Assembly: GCA_032622095.1 (NCBI GenBank)
Contig: CP136063.1
Location: 114,718,723-114,782,722 of the forward strand
Reading direction: 5' to 3'
Length of the DNA stretch: 64,000 bases
Source: Siphonodentalium dalli
Lineage: Eukaryota > Mollusca > Scaphopoda > Gadilida > Siphonodentaliidae
Shown: positions 47,056 through 58,248 of the stretch, piece after piece
How positions within the stretch are numbered: the first letter of the stretch is position 1
Layout of the letters: each line of letters begins with the position of its first letter
Notes under the pieces: generated by a model
The model's input: the letters and a program-made list of their open reading frames with translations, nothing else
Database searches by the model: none
Told to the model about the DNA's origin: nothing
Position numbers and translations under genes: made by a program

Positions 47056-47572
47056 TTAAACAATGCTGTAAAGAAGTATCTTCATACACTACACCATGGA
47101 CAAACACTCTTGTCCAATAATGAGAATAAGCACCAAAAAGCAGCAAACAAAATGAATGCACCCATTATTGCCATGATATGACTATTGCTCCAAAATTGAG
47201 TTGAATTAGACTAATTGCGGGACCAGCCTCGGGAGACATCGGAAGATATCTACTCCCAAAAATCTGTCCAGGGTTCCCGCATGACCTTGAAAACCTGGAA
47301 TACGTCAGCTTTGAATTTGATACCGTGTCATTCAAGGCATGGAAAGTGGTTGAATTGTGTCTTGAATAGCCTTGCATTCGGTGATGTTGGTACCGTAAAC
47401 TTAAAACTGTCTCAATATGCCTTAGAGACAACAAATCTGTTAATGCCATTAAGAATCTTAACTAGATAGAGATTGTGTCTCTTATTGGTGGAAGGTGTAA
47501 TAAATTCAAATATTACGGATCAACGACACAATTGGGGGGAAATTTGAGTACATGTATTTAGAACAGCAGACT

Positions 47573-47693
47573 CAGCCCTCATAATTGGCTATGAGTCAGC
47601 AATGTTGAAGCCATTTGCTGAAGCAAACTGGGCCAAAGCAAAGGGTTGACGTAGCGGATTGCCGAAGCCAAAAAATCTGAATTAAGAGGGCTG
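47573..47693. mobile_element. CAGCCCTC-ended palindromic element
   Basis: 121-bp copy, CAGCCCTCATAATTGGC...AATTAAGAGGGCTG, in the TOE1-MIDN intergenic region. Confidence 0.65.
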
Positions 47694-48606
47694 AGACGTG
47701 TTACCAGAAATTGCACTTCATTCCCGGAAAACTCCAGCAGTTTGTTGTAGGTTTCAAGCAGTTATACTTGGTTCTTCTTACACAATTTTCAATGGGTAGT
47801 TATGTGGAAGACAACAGTTGCAAGAACATCAGAAAACTTGATGTTCAATTCCTAAAAATGTATTAATCACATCATTACTTTGGAATGAAAATTGCGACCA
47901 ACCTAAATTAGTGTTCTGTTTAACGATTGATCATCCAGAGATCAAAAGATTGGCATAATACCAATTGAAAATGCTGCATAGTGCAATAAATGTATACTAA
48001 GTTCATAGAAAATGTTCAAGAGTTATCCACATTTTAGTATGGACAAATTGAAGTTGGAATGATTATAATACATGCCTTCAGGTTGCAGTACACAATTTCC
48101 AGGAATTTTGTACTTCAAAGGGACTCAAAAGGCCTACGAAGCGAGTTCAAGTCAATAGCAACATAAACTGTAAGGCAACTATCTCATCAACAAGTACATG
48201 AAAAAATAGATCGACTTTGTTCTTTGAAATATTTTAACATAATACACGATTAGCGATGTTTGTTGACAAATCACTAAAAAAAAATTTGCATAACAATGGT
48301 TTCCACATGCGGATTTTCGTTATTGGAGAACGATCAATAATAAATAAAAGCATAAAGTTATCTATTTCTCCATGTTCCACTTAGTAATGGTTTTACAGAC
48401 TTTTATATTTTTTGCACAATTACCGAAATGTGAGTGCCTTGTATTCCTTTCAAACCTACAGTATGCTGAGCCATTTTATGGACAATGACCAAAATCTTAT
48501 TAATTTTAGAGATAAAGATTCAGAACGGTCATCACAATGTAATTTATTTGCATTATTAGTTAGAGTTATGCCCCTTGCATTGCAATCCCAAAACAACCCA
48601 TATTGA

Positions 48607-48791
48607 ATGTCCAAGACAAATATTTTTAAATTCTGATAATTGTTTTCAATTTCCATTATATCTTAGTCCGCAAGAAAATGTCAGTATTAAAATAAGCACA
48701 TCTTCTCATGTGATTGAGTTATATGCTAGAACTAAGATATAATGGAAATTTAAAACAATTATCAGAATTTAAAAATATTTGTCTTGGACAT
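48607..48791. mobile_element. 185-bp hairpin element
   Basis: Arms of about 62 nt, starting ATGTCCAAGACAAATATTT and ending AAATATTTGTCTTGGACAT, nearly perfect; loop of about 60 nt. No clear target duplication. 85 bp left of the hAT-like element. Confidence 0.75.
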
Positions 48792-49378
48792 GCATATAGC
48801 AAATTACAAGGAAGAGAAATATGGTCTGCGAATATACAGAATGAGTCTGCACTGAATCAGATCAGTTGACTGAATCACTGTATAGGAATTGTTACATCGG
48901 AAATCGTTCTATCGCCGGTTTGTGATGGTTCTTGACTGATTTGTGATGGTTCCTGATGATCGAAATTATACATTTTCACGACTTTTTGACAGTTAAAACG
49001 CAATTTTGAGGCATCTAGGTGATAATTCGATTAGTTATTTGATATTTGTTTTGGTTCTCTCCTGATCGAGTCGGTTCTCTCCACATTTAATCGTTCTATA
49101 CGGGTAAAACTATGGCTAATATTTGCCATGGTACATGGTTCAAACTGCCAATTTTGTGAAAGTATACAAAGATATAACACAACAAACTATGCATAAAGTT
49201 GAAATTTGCACCACTTGTCATTAATTTCGATGAATTTCACTGCCTTTCTATGCTTATCCAATAAGCTGTGTTGCGCCTATCAAAATTCACAGTCGCCAGC
49301 TAGTTTAAAAATAACGTGTTTTGCAGGCCCAACATTTCCATGAGTCAATAGCCAGTTAACAATAGTGAAATTTCATAG

Positions 49379-49930
49379 CGCTGGACTTCGGAAAGCGTGA
49401 GCGAAGACGGGATATATAGAGTTATCTGTCTTGTATTTTTATCTATTATATATTTTTGGAACTTCTGTCTGTGTTATAGACTCGAAAAACTGCTCGACCG
49501 ATCCGACTCAAATTTGGTGTGTAGGGCTACTTTGATCCGGGGAACAATATGGGCGGGTCCAATTTCACGTGCGACCGTGTCCTTGACCTCGCTCATATAG
49601 GCATGTTTCTGGACCTCGACTGATCCCACTCAAATTTGGTAGCTGGTTCTACTTTGATGAAACAATATGGGCGGGTCCAATTTCACTTGCGACCGTGTCC
49701 TTGACCTCGCTCATATACGCTCATATAGGCATGTTTCTGGACCTCGACTGATCCGACTCAAATTTGGTATAATGTAGGCCTACTTTGATCCCGGGAACAA
49801 TATGGGTGGGTCCAATTTCATGTGCGACCATGTCCTTGACCATATTTGCTCATATAGGCATGTTTCCAGGTCGATCGAACAATAGTTTGTCCAGGCGGAG
49901 ACGGTCACAAATAAATCCCTAAATAGCCCG
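49379..49930 (+). repeat. Tandem repeat element, about 122-128 bp units, three copies
   Basis: GATCCGACTCAAATTTGG recurs at about 49499, 49620 and 49749, each followed by AATATGGGCGGGTCCAATTTC and a CTCATATAGGCATGTTTC block. Starts near CGAAGACGGGATATA and ends near CGGACGAAGAGGGGG. Confidence 0.7.
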
Positions 49931-50214
49931 GACGAAGAGGGGGCACATCGGCTAGTGTTGTCTATTTTCGAAGAATTATTTTACTCAACAAAAAGCCAAA
50001 AATAAGACGTTAAAAGTTCGTTGACACCCATACAATGTTCTGATTACGCAGTTTATGAAGTTTATGTCGGGCATCCGCTTGCTGGATGCTGATTTATGAT
50101 ATTTAGGTTAAATTCTAGTATATGCAGCTATTAAAGCATATACAAGCACGATAACCTTTCATTCAATCATATTTTAGATTGACTAGGGATCTCTGATTTT
50201 TTAATAGAAGCTAT

Positions 50215-50366
50215 ATAAAAGCAAAGAATCCTAGAGTTACAAATATAATATATGGATGTTAAACCTTTGGTTACTATTAAAATGCGCTGTAATGAGAATG
50301 GACTTGAATCCTATTGATTAATTTGTAGGAATGCTTAGCTATTAAGTTCAACAAGCAGTAACATAT
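50215..50366 (+). repeat. Left copy of a 145-bp direct repeat flanking 50390-51192
   Basis: AGTTACAAATATAATATATGG ... GTAGGAATGCTTAGCTATTA recurs at 51200-51339 at about 85% identity, on the other side of the tandem-repeat element. Confidence 0.75.
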
Positions 50367-50389
50367 AAAATAAAAGGTCGGCCGACCAG

Positions 50390-51192
50390 TGTCCCCCGAC
50401 AACGTGGCAAGTCGATGGCCGCTTTGTTAAAGAAATTTTTTTAAATGTCGATGGCCGCTTTGTTAAAGAAATTAAACCAGAGTTTCAAATCTCTACATTT
50501 AAAACTGTAGGAGGAGTTGATTACACCTTGAAGGTACCCAATCTCATCCAAAAGGCAAAAATGTTCCAAATTTTCTAAGTCGAAAACCCCCCAAAAATAT
50601 TGAAAAAATTATATTTTTTATTAGCTATATAGATCTTGCAAATCACCAACATGTTAGGAACAATATCCCAGAGTTTCAAATCTCTACATATAAAACTGTA
50701 GGAGGAGTTGATTACACCTTGAAGGTACCCAATCTCATCCAAAAGGCAAAAATGTTCCAAATTTTCTAAGTCGAAAACCCCCCAAAAATATGAAAAAAAA
50801 TAATATTTTTTATTAGCTATATAGATGTTGCAAATCACCAACATGTTAGGAACAATATCCCAGAGTTTCAAATCTCTACATTTAAAACTGTAGGAGGAGT
50901 TGATTACACCTTGAAGGTACCCAATCTCATCCAAAAGGCAAAAATGTTCCAAATTTTTAAGTCGAAAAAAAACCCCAAAAAATATGGAAAAAATTATATT
51001 TTTGATTAGCTATATAGATGTTGCAAATCACCAACATGTTAGGAACAATATCCGAGAGTTTCAAATCTCTACGTTTAAAACTGTAGGAGGAGTTGATTAC
51101 ACCATGAAGGTACCCAATCTCGGATGCACGGACGGACACACGGACGGACGAGGGTCATTTCTATAGTCCTCCGACAGAAACGTCGGGGGACA
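50390..51192 (+). mobile_element. Helentron-like element with 192-bp tandem repeats
   Basis: Starts TGTCCCCCGACAACGT; ends with the hairpin GTCCTCCGAC-AGAAAC-GTCGGGGGAC (51167-51191), preceded by CACGGACGGACACACGG. About 3.6 copies of a 191-193-bp unit lie between (AGTTTCAAATCTCTAC at 50481, 50672, 50864, 51057). Same architecture as 10889-13586 with unrelated unit sequence. Confidence 0.7.
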
Positions 51193-51199
51193 AAAAGAG

Positions 51200-51339
51200 A
51201 AAAGAATCATGCAGTTACAAATATTATTATATGGATGTTAATCCTTTGGTGACTAAATGTGCTGTAATGAGCAGCGACTTGAATCCTATTGATTCATTTG
51301 TAGGAATGCTCAGCTATTAAATTCAACATGCAGTAACAG
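51200..51339 (+). repeat. Right copy of the 145-bp direct repeat
   Basis: Matches 50215-50366 in the same orientation (TGGATGTTAATCCTTTGGTG, CTTGAATCCTATTGATT). Confidence 0.75.
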
Positions 51340-52010
51340 ATTGTTTGAATTATTAGCTAAACATTCATACAAATGAATCATTAGAAATCGGTGTTATGGG
51401 TGTCTGAACCTGGCTATTATAAGGCACATTATTATTCCTCGCTGATAACGTGTCAAGTGAGCAGGGACGAGGGCTGGAGGGTCTCCAATGTTGGGGCGTC
51501 CACCTTGTAATTTCCAACCGCATCATCCCCTTGAAACAGACCAAGGCTTGATTTTCAGTGATAACATGTTGATATTTACGCGTTAACTCGCTAATACCGA
51601 GTTAATTGTGGTCTAGAGTTCAGGTTTCGATAACACGGCGCTTCTGCAGCTTCTGTTCATTCAAGGAAGTAAAATATATTCAAGATATCTATAATTATGC
51701 ATGATTTTGTCACAAAAATGATTATTTTCAATCATCAGGAACCGTAACAAATCAGGCAAGAACCATCACAATACCGGCGATAGAACGACTTCCGATGTTA
51801 CAGTTCCTACACAGTGGACTGAATATGATAATTGTGTTGCTGAGTTTCATATTCTGCCCTCTTGCATACTGGAAATTGTGTACTGCACCTTTCATAGTGG
51901 GAAACATTAATCGACTAATAATGGAACAAACAATACAGGACATATTTGTACCTGCAAAGTAATTTAAATTTATCTATTCTTTATAATTTACAAAGCCAAT
52001 TTAGAGAGCA

Positions 52011-52393
52011 GGCCTGGAAATATGATGCACAGTGGGCTAGCATCACCAAATTTATCCACTGGGAACCTCATTCTGCATGGCCTCATCTCCTATTGGAGAC
52101 CTAGACTCAGATTAAGTTCCCAGATGGTGAAGATTGTGATATCCATCCATTGGGCATCTCAATTATGCATTGCATGGTCTGCCAATTTAGGGATATAGAG
52201 AAACTAGAAAAGAAAAAGAAGCTTTCCGAACAAGTTTCTTAAGAAACTGAAAAGGTTAATTTGATAATAAAGATACTTTTGAGAGAAGCTGAGGCCTAGC
52301 AGGATGAGGCCCCCAGTGTGGGGTAGCATCACTACATTCACCCTATGGGGACCTGATTCTGCAAATATCAGGCATTTATATTTTCAGACCTGG
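52011..52393. mobile_element. AAGCCTG-ended double-hairpin element, diverged copy
   Basis: GGCCTGGAAATATG ... ATATTTTCAGACC with CACTAAATT/CACCCTATGGGGACC hairpin remnants. Confidence 0.6.
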
Positions 52394-52974
52394 AAGAGAG
52401 GTATTAGCAATGGTAAACACATGTGTAACATACAGAGCTGTATTTCATAGCAGAAATATCAACACTGAAAAATCAATCAATATGACTCTGCTTATAATGT
52501 GAAATGTATCAATATAATATTGATTCTTAAGGGACAATCAAATTAATGACGTGGGCAACCTTCATGGTGGGTATAGCTGTTAAAATAGTCACATCCGCTA
52601 AAACCACCATAAACAGAAAGAATATTATATAATAGACAGATGTTGTTCTTATACCAATCATAAATATCGCATACATTGCATGTTATTGTCACGTTTGTAT
52701 GCTTCGTTATGTAAACAAACATAAAAAAATGTTACAGAACCATTTGTTTATAGACAAACACTTGGAACTATTGAATCGTCCAATGAAAATGTTCCATTGC
52801 GCTGTGGGAGGCCAAGATAAAATTATTGGCGCCATCAACATTCGCATTCAAATCACACAATTTTTTTATTTTAATCGACCCATTCTACCTGCTGTCAGTT
52901 CAAAATTCAGCTAATCCATGATACTTCATGATTGGGAAATGATCAGACAGAAAATGTGTACATAATATAACTGT

Positions 52975-53312
52975 TCTTGCAAAGTTATGAATATTTTTCA
53001 ATCCAGTTAGTATTTTCTCCAAACCTATATATGGTAATACATACCAAAGAAAGAATTTACTATGTGATAGTATTGTAAGTTGTAGACACACCAAATTAGG
53101 AGTTTTACAACTGACATACAATGAGTGCGAATCTAAATAAAGAAATGATGCAATATCGTGACTCAGCAAACGAACAATTCACTGCGTTTTTTGTGAGAAA
53201 CTAAACAACACTCGGCCTGAATTTTCGCTGACATAAAGCATGTTTTGTGAATAATATCACATTCATATCATCATTATGCTATACTACTAGTATATTCTTG
53301 AGGAAATTACCA
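52975..53312. repeat. Repeat shared in inverted orientation with 60308-60650
   Basis: AATTTCCTCAAGAATATACT, GAATGTGATATTATTCAC and CTAAACAACA blocks match the reverse complement of 60308-60650 across about 340 bp, moderately diverged. Confidence 0.75.
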
Positions 53313-53660
53313 TAAATTGATAAATGTTATTTCTAAATTATAACCTACAACGAAGGCCGCCCGTTCCTTTAAACAGATGAAACATAAAATTCAAATTAAA
53401 TGGATCTAAGACTCAAACCACCCATCCTATCGGCTTCTATTAAGCAAATATTATAAAAACTTGATCTTTTATGATGTATATCTGATTAAATAACTATCTA
53501 TTCTATCAAATATCTAAATTTTATTAACAGAGGCATTTCTCCCACAAACAATTTATTATTACATGTCTGTTACTACTAGTACAAAACACCCTGACCCCAC
53601 TTCAGATCCCATTTCATAATAGACCCTTTTAACTGAAGCGTATGCTTTTGAACATCTAAA

Positions 53661-53875
53661 CCCTTTCTATACTAAATGGATATAAAAGTATACATTAGAA
53701 TGATCTATTATTCATTTGGAGGGAAGTTAAGGTGATAAAAGCAGAAGAGATATAACTAAACATGCAGAGGGAGTCATATTTATTGAGGGAAATGTTTAGA
53801 TAATAGTTTCAACAAACGACCTATAGTTGAATTTATTATCTGAACATTTCCTATGATGCTTTAGTATAGAAAGGG
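53661..53875. mobile_element. TTAA-type element (family C)
   Basis: CCCTTTCTATACTAAATGG ... CTTTAGTATAGAAAGGG; flanks TAAA and ATAA are degenerate. Confidence 0.7.
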
Positions 53876-54132
53876 ATAAAGCATATATGCTGAATGAAAC
53901 AACATTGTAACACAATTTAAATGACATTTGACTGGACAATGCAACTGAATTTTAAATTCAATGTTCATACAATTCAAAACAAGAAAGTAGCATGAAGAAA
54001 TCTTCAGAGAAAATCAGATAAGATATGCTGATGCGACATGTAATAAACATAGAACCATAAATGTGTTATCAGCAGATAATTTATTGTGGAAAGGTAACAC
54101 TTGAGGTTAGAGTCCTCTCATACTATCCTTAA

Positions 54133-54352
54133 CCATTTCATTTAATACTGGAGCTGCGCAGGTGCAGCATTAAAGATCTAGAGCCAGTGCATTCTCTTAT
54201 ATATGCGAGTCTCCCATAGGGTCAAGGTAAATATTGTTAGGCCAATGCATTCTCTTATATATGTGAGGCTCCCTATGGGAGACTCGCATATACAAGAGAA
54301 TGCATTGGCGCAGGCTATCGCAAAATTTCAGGAAGCTCCAGTCATAGAAGGG
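54133..54352. mobile_element. TTAA-flanked element (family A)
   Basis: TTAA 54129-54132 on the left, degenerate TTAT on the right. Contains two copies of the TGCATTCTCTTATATATGCG palindrome arm. Confidence 0.75.
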
Positions 54353-54784
54353 TTATACCATCACACTCACATTATGAACTAATCCAAATTTCCTTCCACA
54401 TAACCCAGCTTATGATAACGGTTGGTATATGCTGGTTTACATCAAAGACTATTTCAGAGGGAGAATATAGAGTATGCTAAGGACTATCATTATTATAGTG
54501 AAAGAATACTATTCCTTTCACTACAAATTAAAAAAGCTCAATATAAATTGTTATGAATAATGATAATGTCAATGAGGAATAACAATGTTCTGACTAAGTT
54601 ACAGCAGGAGTTCATCAAATGGAATGGGATTTAAGATGGCATAGAGATGGACTTATTCAAGATGTGATGGTCATGGCATATTTTTTGCAAACTAAATATT
54701 CCAAGAATGAAACCATTTCTTCAAACAATTTGATTCATTGATTCAAAGGTTGTGCACTTATCTAGCACAAATACGGAGTATTAA

Positions 54785-55017
54785 CCCTTTGAGTGCCAGG
54801 TCGATTTTTGTATCAACCTATATACCCTGTGCCAATGCATTCTCTTATATATGCGAGTCGACCATAGGTCGCCTCGCATATATAAGAGAATGCATTGGCC
54901 TAACAATTTTTTGTTTTTTACAATTTTTTACAATTTTAATAATTTATTCTTATATTCTTTAACAGACTTATTTTGTAGGTTTAGTGCCGATGAGATCGGC
55001 CCCTGGCACTCAAAGGG
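54785..55017. mobile_element. TTAA-flanked element (family B, GAGTGCCAGG ends)
   Basis: TTAA at 54781-54784 and 55018-55021. Inverted ends CCCTTTGAGTGCCAGGTCG and GGCCCCTGGCACTCAAAGGG. Holds the same TGCATTCTCTTATATATGCG palindrome as family A. Confidence 0.82.
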
Positions 55018-55426
55018 TTAAAGCACATCTCTTTCAAAACGGCACTTGGTTTTTGAAGACATATGCAATTTTTCCTGCCAAAAAGAATATATTTGCCTAA
55101 TTAACCTATGATTGTATTAGACAAAAATATCAACTTTAGTTTTTGTGTTTTTCATACAAACAATTTTAATTTAGTTTAAAAAAAAAAAAATCTAAATAAT
55201 TATCTCATTTTTAAATCCAGCAGTACCTATCTTTCAGAAAAGATGTCTAGTTTACTACAAATTCAAATCGGTGACAAACAATATTTGAATTTTGAGCTGG
55301 GAAGTACTGATATTTCTGCGGGAACCTCAGTGCGACCTTAACTGTTTTATGATAATATAATTAAAAATATTGCTGACTATTCGAGTCCATCTGTCAGTTT
55401 ACAGTTCAGTGTTTTCTGTACGTTAA

Positions 55427-55594
55427 CTCTTTCTTTACCAAATACTCATTGGCGAGTAGTTTCCACCCATGAATATGAATCCATCAGCACTTGACTGTTG
55501 TCTGCTAATTTATTATGAACACCCTCCAAATAATAAACCATGCCAATGTATATCAATATAGCTAAAACAGAGAATCTATTTAGTATAGTAAGTG
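55427..55594. mobile_element. TTAA-flanked element (family C), short
   Basis: TTAA at 55423-55426 and 55595-55598; ends CTCTTTCTTTACCAAATAC and CTATTTAGTATAGTAAGTG. Confidence 0.7.
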
Positions 55595-55823
55595 TTAAAG
55601 TGAGGCCTTTATGCTAACTTTGCTTAGAGGACAGTTTACTTTTAAACATCCTAGAAGAGAATTTGTAAATACAGCTTTTGGAAATCAAATTCGGAAATGA
55701 CAGATGCACTTTACATGGATATGGAGTAAAAAACACAAGTAAAATGTAGAAAAATTATGTAATGAATAATTTCCATTTTTCAACTAATAAAGTAACATTA
55801 TCAACAAAGATTTTTGGTGTCAT

Positions 55824-56260
55824 CAAGCCTGAAAATAGGGTGTCTGTCATTTGCAGAATGAGGTCCCCAGAGGGTGAATTTAGTGATGCTATCCCGCTAT
55901 CACCAAATTTACCCTCTGGGGACCTCATTCTGCTTAGGTCTCATCTTCTGCGAAGTATCTATAGTCTCATATTAACATTGTTTTTTTTAGTTACTTTTTC
56001 CCTATTGGGAAGTTTCAACATCCCCTATTTTGTAGAAGACAAAATGCATAATCAAGGTGACTAATGGGTGAACATCACCAACATCAACTGGGGAACTTCA
56101 ATCTGATCCTAGGTCTCACATAGCAGTTGAGGCCTAAGCAGAATGAGGTTCACAGAAGGTGAATTTTGTGGTGCTAGCCCACCTTGCGGGATAGAATCAC
56201 TAAATTCACCATCTGGGGACCTCAGTATGAAAATGACAGACACACTATTTGCAGGCTTTG
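55824..56260. mobile_element. AAGCCTG-ended double-hairpin element, best copy
   Basis: Ends AAGCCTGAAAATAGGGTGTC and inverse near CAGGCTTTG; left hairpin 55854-55934 (GCAGAATGAGGTCCCCAGAG and inverse) is nearly perfect. Confidence 0.8.
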
Positions 56261-56590
56261 TGGTCATATTTTCGCGATGACAAGCCAACAATTAGCTACG
56301 TAAATAAAATGGAAGTATTCGCTGTGCACAGATATGGTATCTGTTGATATGATATTAATGAATTGGTCTGAACAAGACTGGTAAAGTCTGAAAGGAAATT
56401 ATGTGAGCATTATGTGAGTATTTCCATGAGAACATTCTAATATTTTATAAATCCCACATTTCTGAAGGAAACCTGTCATAATCAAAGCAAAGTGTCACTT
56501 TGTGATAACCAAAGTGAAGTGTAATTTGAAATGTGCATGACATTCTTCTCAGAGCAGCTTGGTGTAAGAAATTTTCATATGAAACATCTA

Positions 56591-56797
56591 CAGTAATTAA
56601 TGCCCTAAGTAATCGACCCCTTAGCCACAGCAGAATTATGGGTAACTTTTCAGGAAATATGGCTTGTTGCCATTCATGGGAAAGCTTTCACTGAGAGCTT
56701 TCCGATGAATGGCAACAAGCCATATTTCCGACTAAATCCTGAAAAGTTACCCATAATTCTGCTGTGGTTAAGGGGTCGATTACTTAGGGCATTACTG
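56591..56797. mobile_element. TA-flanked palindromic MITE, full-length copy
   Basis: 207 bp. Arms pair over about 95 bp each (CCACAGCAGAATTATGGGTA and inverse); centre near 56692. TA on both sides. Confidence 0.88.
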
Positions 56798-56897
56798 TAC
56801 TCTTCTGGAAAGTTTTTGACAAGAATGGGTTTTTGGCTAAATCATGGAATTAAATTATGAGAAATAACTTTCAATTCAATTCAAGTGTTTCAATTAT

Positions 56898-57140
56898 TAC
56901 CCCTTTCACAATGGGAGCTGCGCTGGTGCAGCATTATTGATCATGTGCCAGTGCATTCTCTAATATATGCGAGCCTCGTATATATATGAGAATTCGCTGG
57001 CTTACAAGGTCAAGGTAAATATTGTTAAGCCAATGCATTCTCTTATATATGCAAGGTGCCCTATGGGGGGGGGGGGGGACTCGCATATATAAGAGAATGC
57101 ATTGGCACAGGGTTTTTGCAAAATTTCAGGAAGCTCCAGT
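56898..57140. mobile_element. TTAA-type element (family A), truncated
   Basis: CCCCTTTCACAATGGGAGC through TTTCAGGAAGCTCCAGT; the right tip is missing. Contains a run of 14 G at 57065-57078. Confidence 0.7.
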
Positions 57141-57360
57141 TGGTTATTAATTTATGGCACGATTGCAATAACAGCAAAAGAGCCTGGGTGCCTTTGTTTG
57201 TTATCTTCCATGATTGCAAGAGTGTCATAAATTGTCAGTTACACACATGCTGTTCTGTGTTTATTACACACCTCAATGGTGTTATGTCATATGAAGATAT
57301 TTCAATGTTATTTTCTCAACTTTTGTTTGAAGATGATTTTATTTTTTTTATCGAATGGCA

Positions 57361-57590
57361 TTGTCAAGATATCCCCATTCAGTTATTAAAGTATACATTG
57401 GAATGGTCTATTATTCATTTGGAGGGATGTTAAGTATATATGAGCAGACGACAGCCAGACAAAATGACAATACAAGTGCAGACAAATTCATATTCATTGG
57501 TGGGAAATGTTTAGATAATAAGTCCAACAAAAGACCTATGGTCGTTTGATGAACATATTATCTGAACATTTCCTAAGGGAAGTAAAAATC
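57361..57590. repeat. Family C fragment without intact ends
   Basis: ATTCAGTTATTAAAGTATAC, GGTCTATTATTCATTTGGAG and TTATCTGAACATTTCC match the interior of 23697-23924; tips missing. Related fragments lie at about 26100-26280, 36003-36204 and 3716-3806. Confidence 0.6.
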
Positions 57591-58026
57591 ATCACAGCTT
57601 AATATTTGAGCATGAACAATATTTTAATAAACAAAAGTTTGCAGCACATGTGACTATTGTTATAATTTGATGAAAATAAGAATGAGCTAAGGAACTTCCT
57701 CCAGAGTGTTCATTGATATCTACTATGCAACACAATCACAATGAAACTCACCTTGATATACATAAATAAGCAGAGGGAGACTATTTTGAGACGTGAACAA
57801 AAGTTTGCATATGCAATATATATGTTACTGAGTGACAAAAATTGAGAGAAATTAAACAATTACTATCACACAGGTTGTGGGAGCATGGGAAAGTAAATAC
57901 TTTCCAACCAGAAGAGAATCTGTTTGGCTGGAAACTACATATCTAGGAGTAAAATCAGATTACATAAAATTTAAATATTGTTATATCCGAATTCTACACA
58001 GTTCATCAGCATGAACATAGATTTAA

Positions 58027-58244
58027 CCCTTTCATGACGGTAGCTTTGCTGGTGCAGCATTAAAGATCATGTGCCAGTGCATTCTCTTATATATTCGAGT
58101 CTGCTATAGGGAGCCTCATATATACTATAAGAGAATGCTAGGCTACATGGTCAAGGTGAATATTGATAGGCCAATGTATTCTCTTACATATGCGAGGCCC
58201 ACAGGGTTTTCACAAAATTTCAGGAAGCTACAGTCATGGAAGGG
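58027..58244. mobile_element. TTAA-flanked element (family A)
   Basis: TTAA at 58023-58026 and 58245-58248; ends CCCTTTCATGACGG and GTCATGGAAGGG. Confidence 0.82.
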
Positions 58245-58248
58245 TTAA

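Larger units (their letters stand above)
48876..51816. mobile_element. hAT-like non-autonomous DNA transposon with 8-bp target duplication
   Basis: Terminal inverted repeats of about 90 bp (about 86% alike) start CACTGTATAGGAATTG and CACTGTGTAGGAACTG. The exact direct repeat GACTGAAT lies at 48868-48875 and 51817-51824. An 8-bp duplication points to hAT or a related superfamily. No transposase recognised. Two tandem-repeat elements (49379-49930 and 50390-51192) are nested in it. Confidence 0.85.

Noticed and set aside
47165-47469. Overlapping open frames on both strands at 47165-47469
   Set aside because: Neither resembles a known protein; likely chance frames in a slightly GC-richer patch.
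50575-50952. 125-residue minus-strand open frame with an internal protein repeat
   Set aside because: It is the 192-bp tandem unit read through; its length is close to a multiple of three, which creates the repeat. No independent coding signal.
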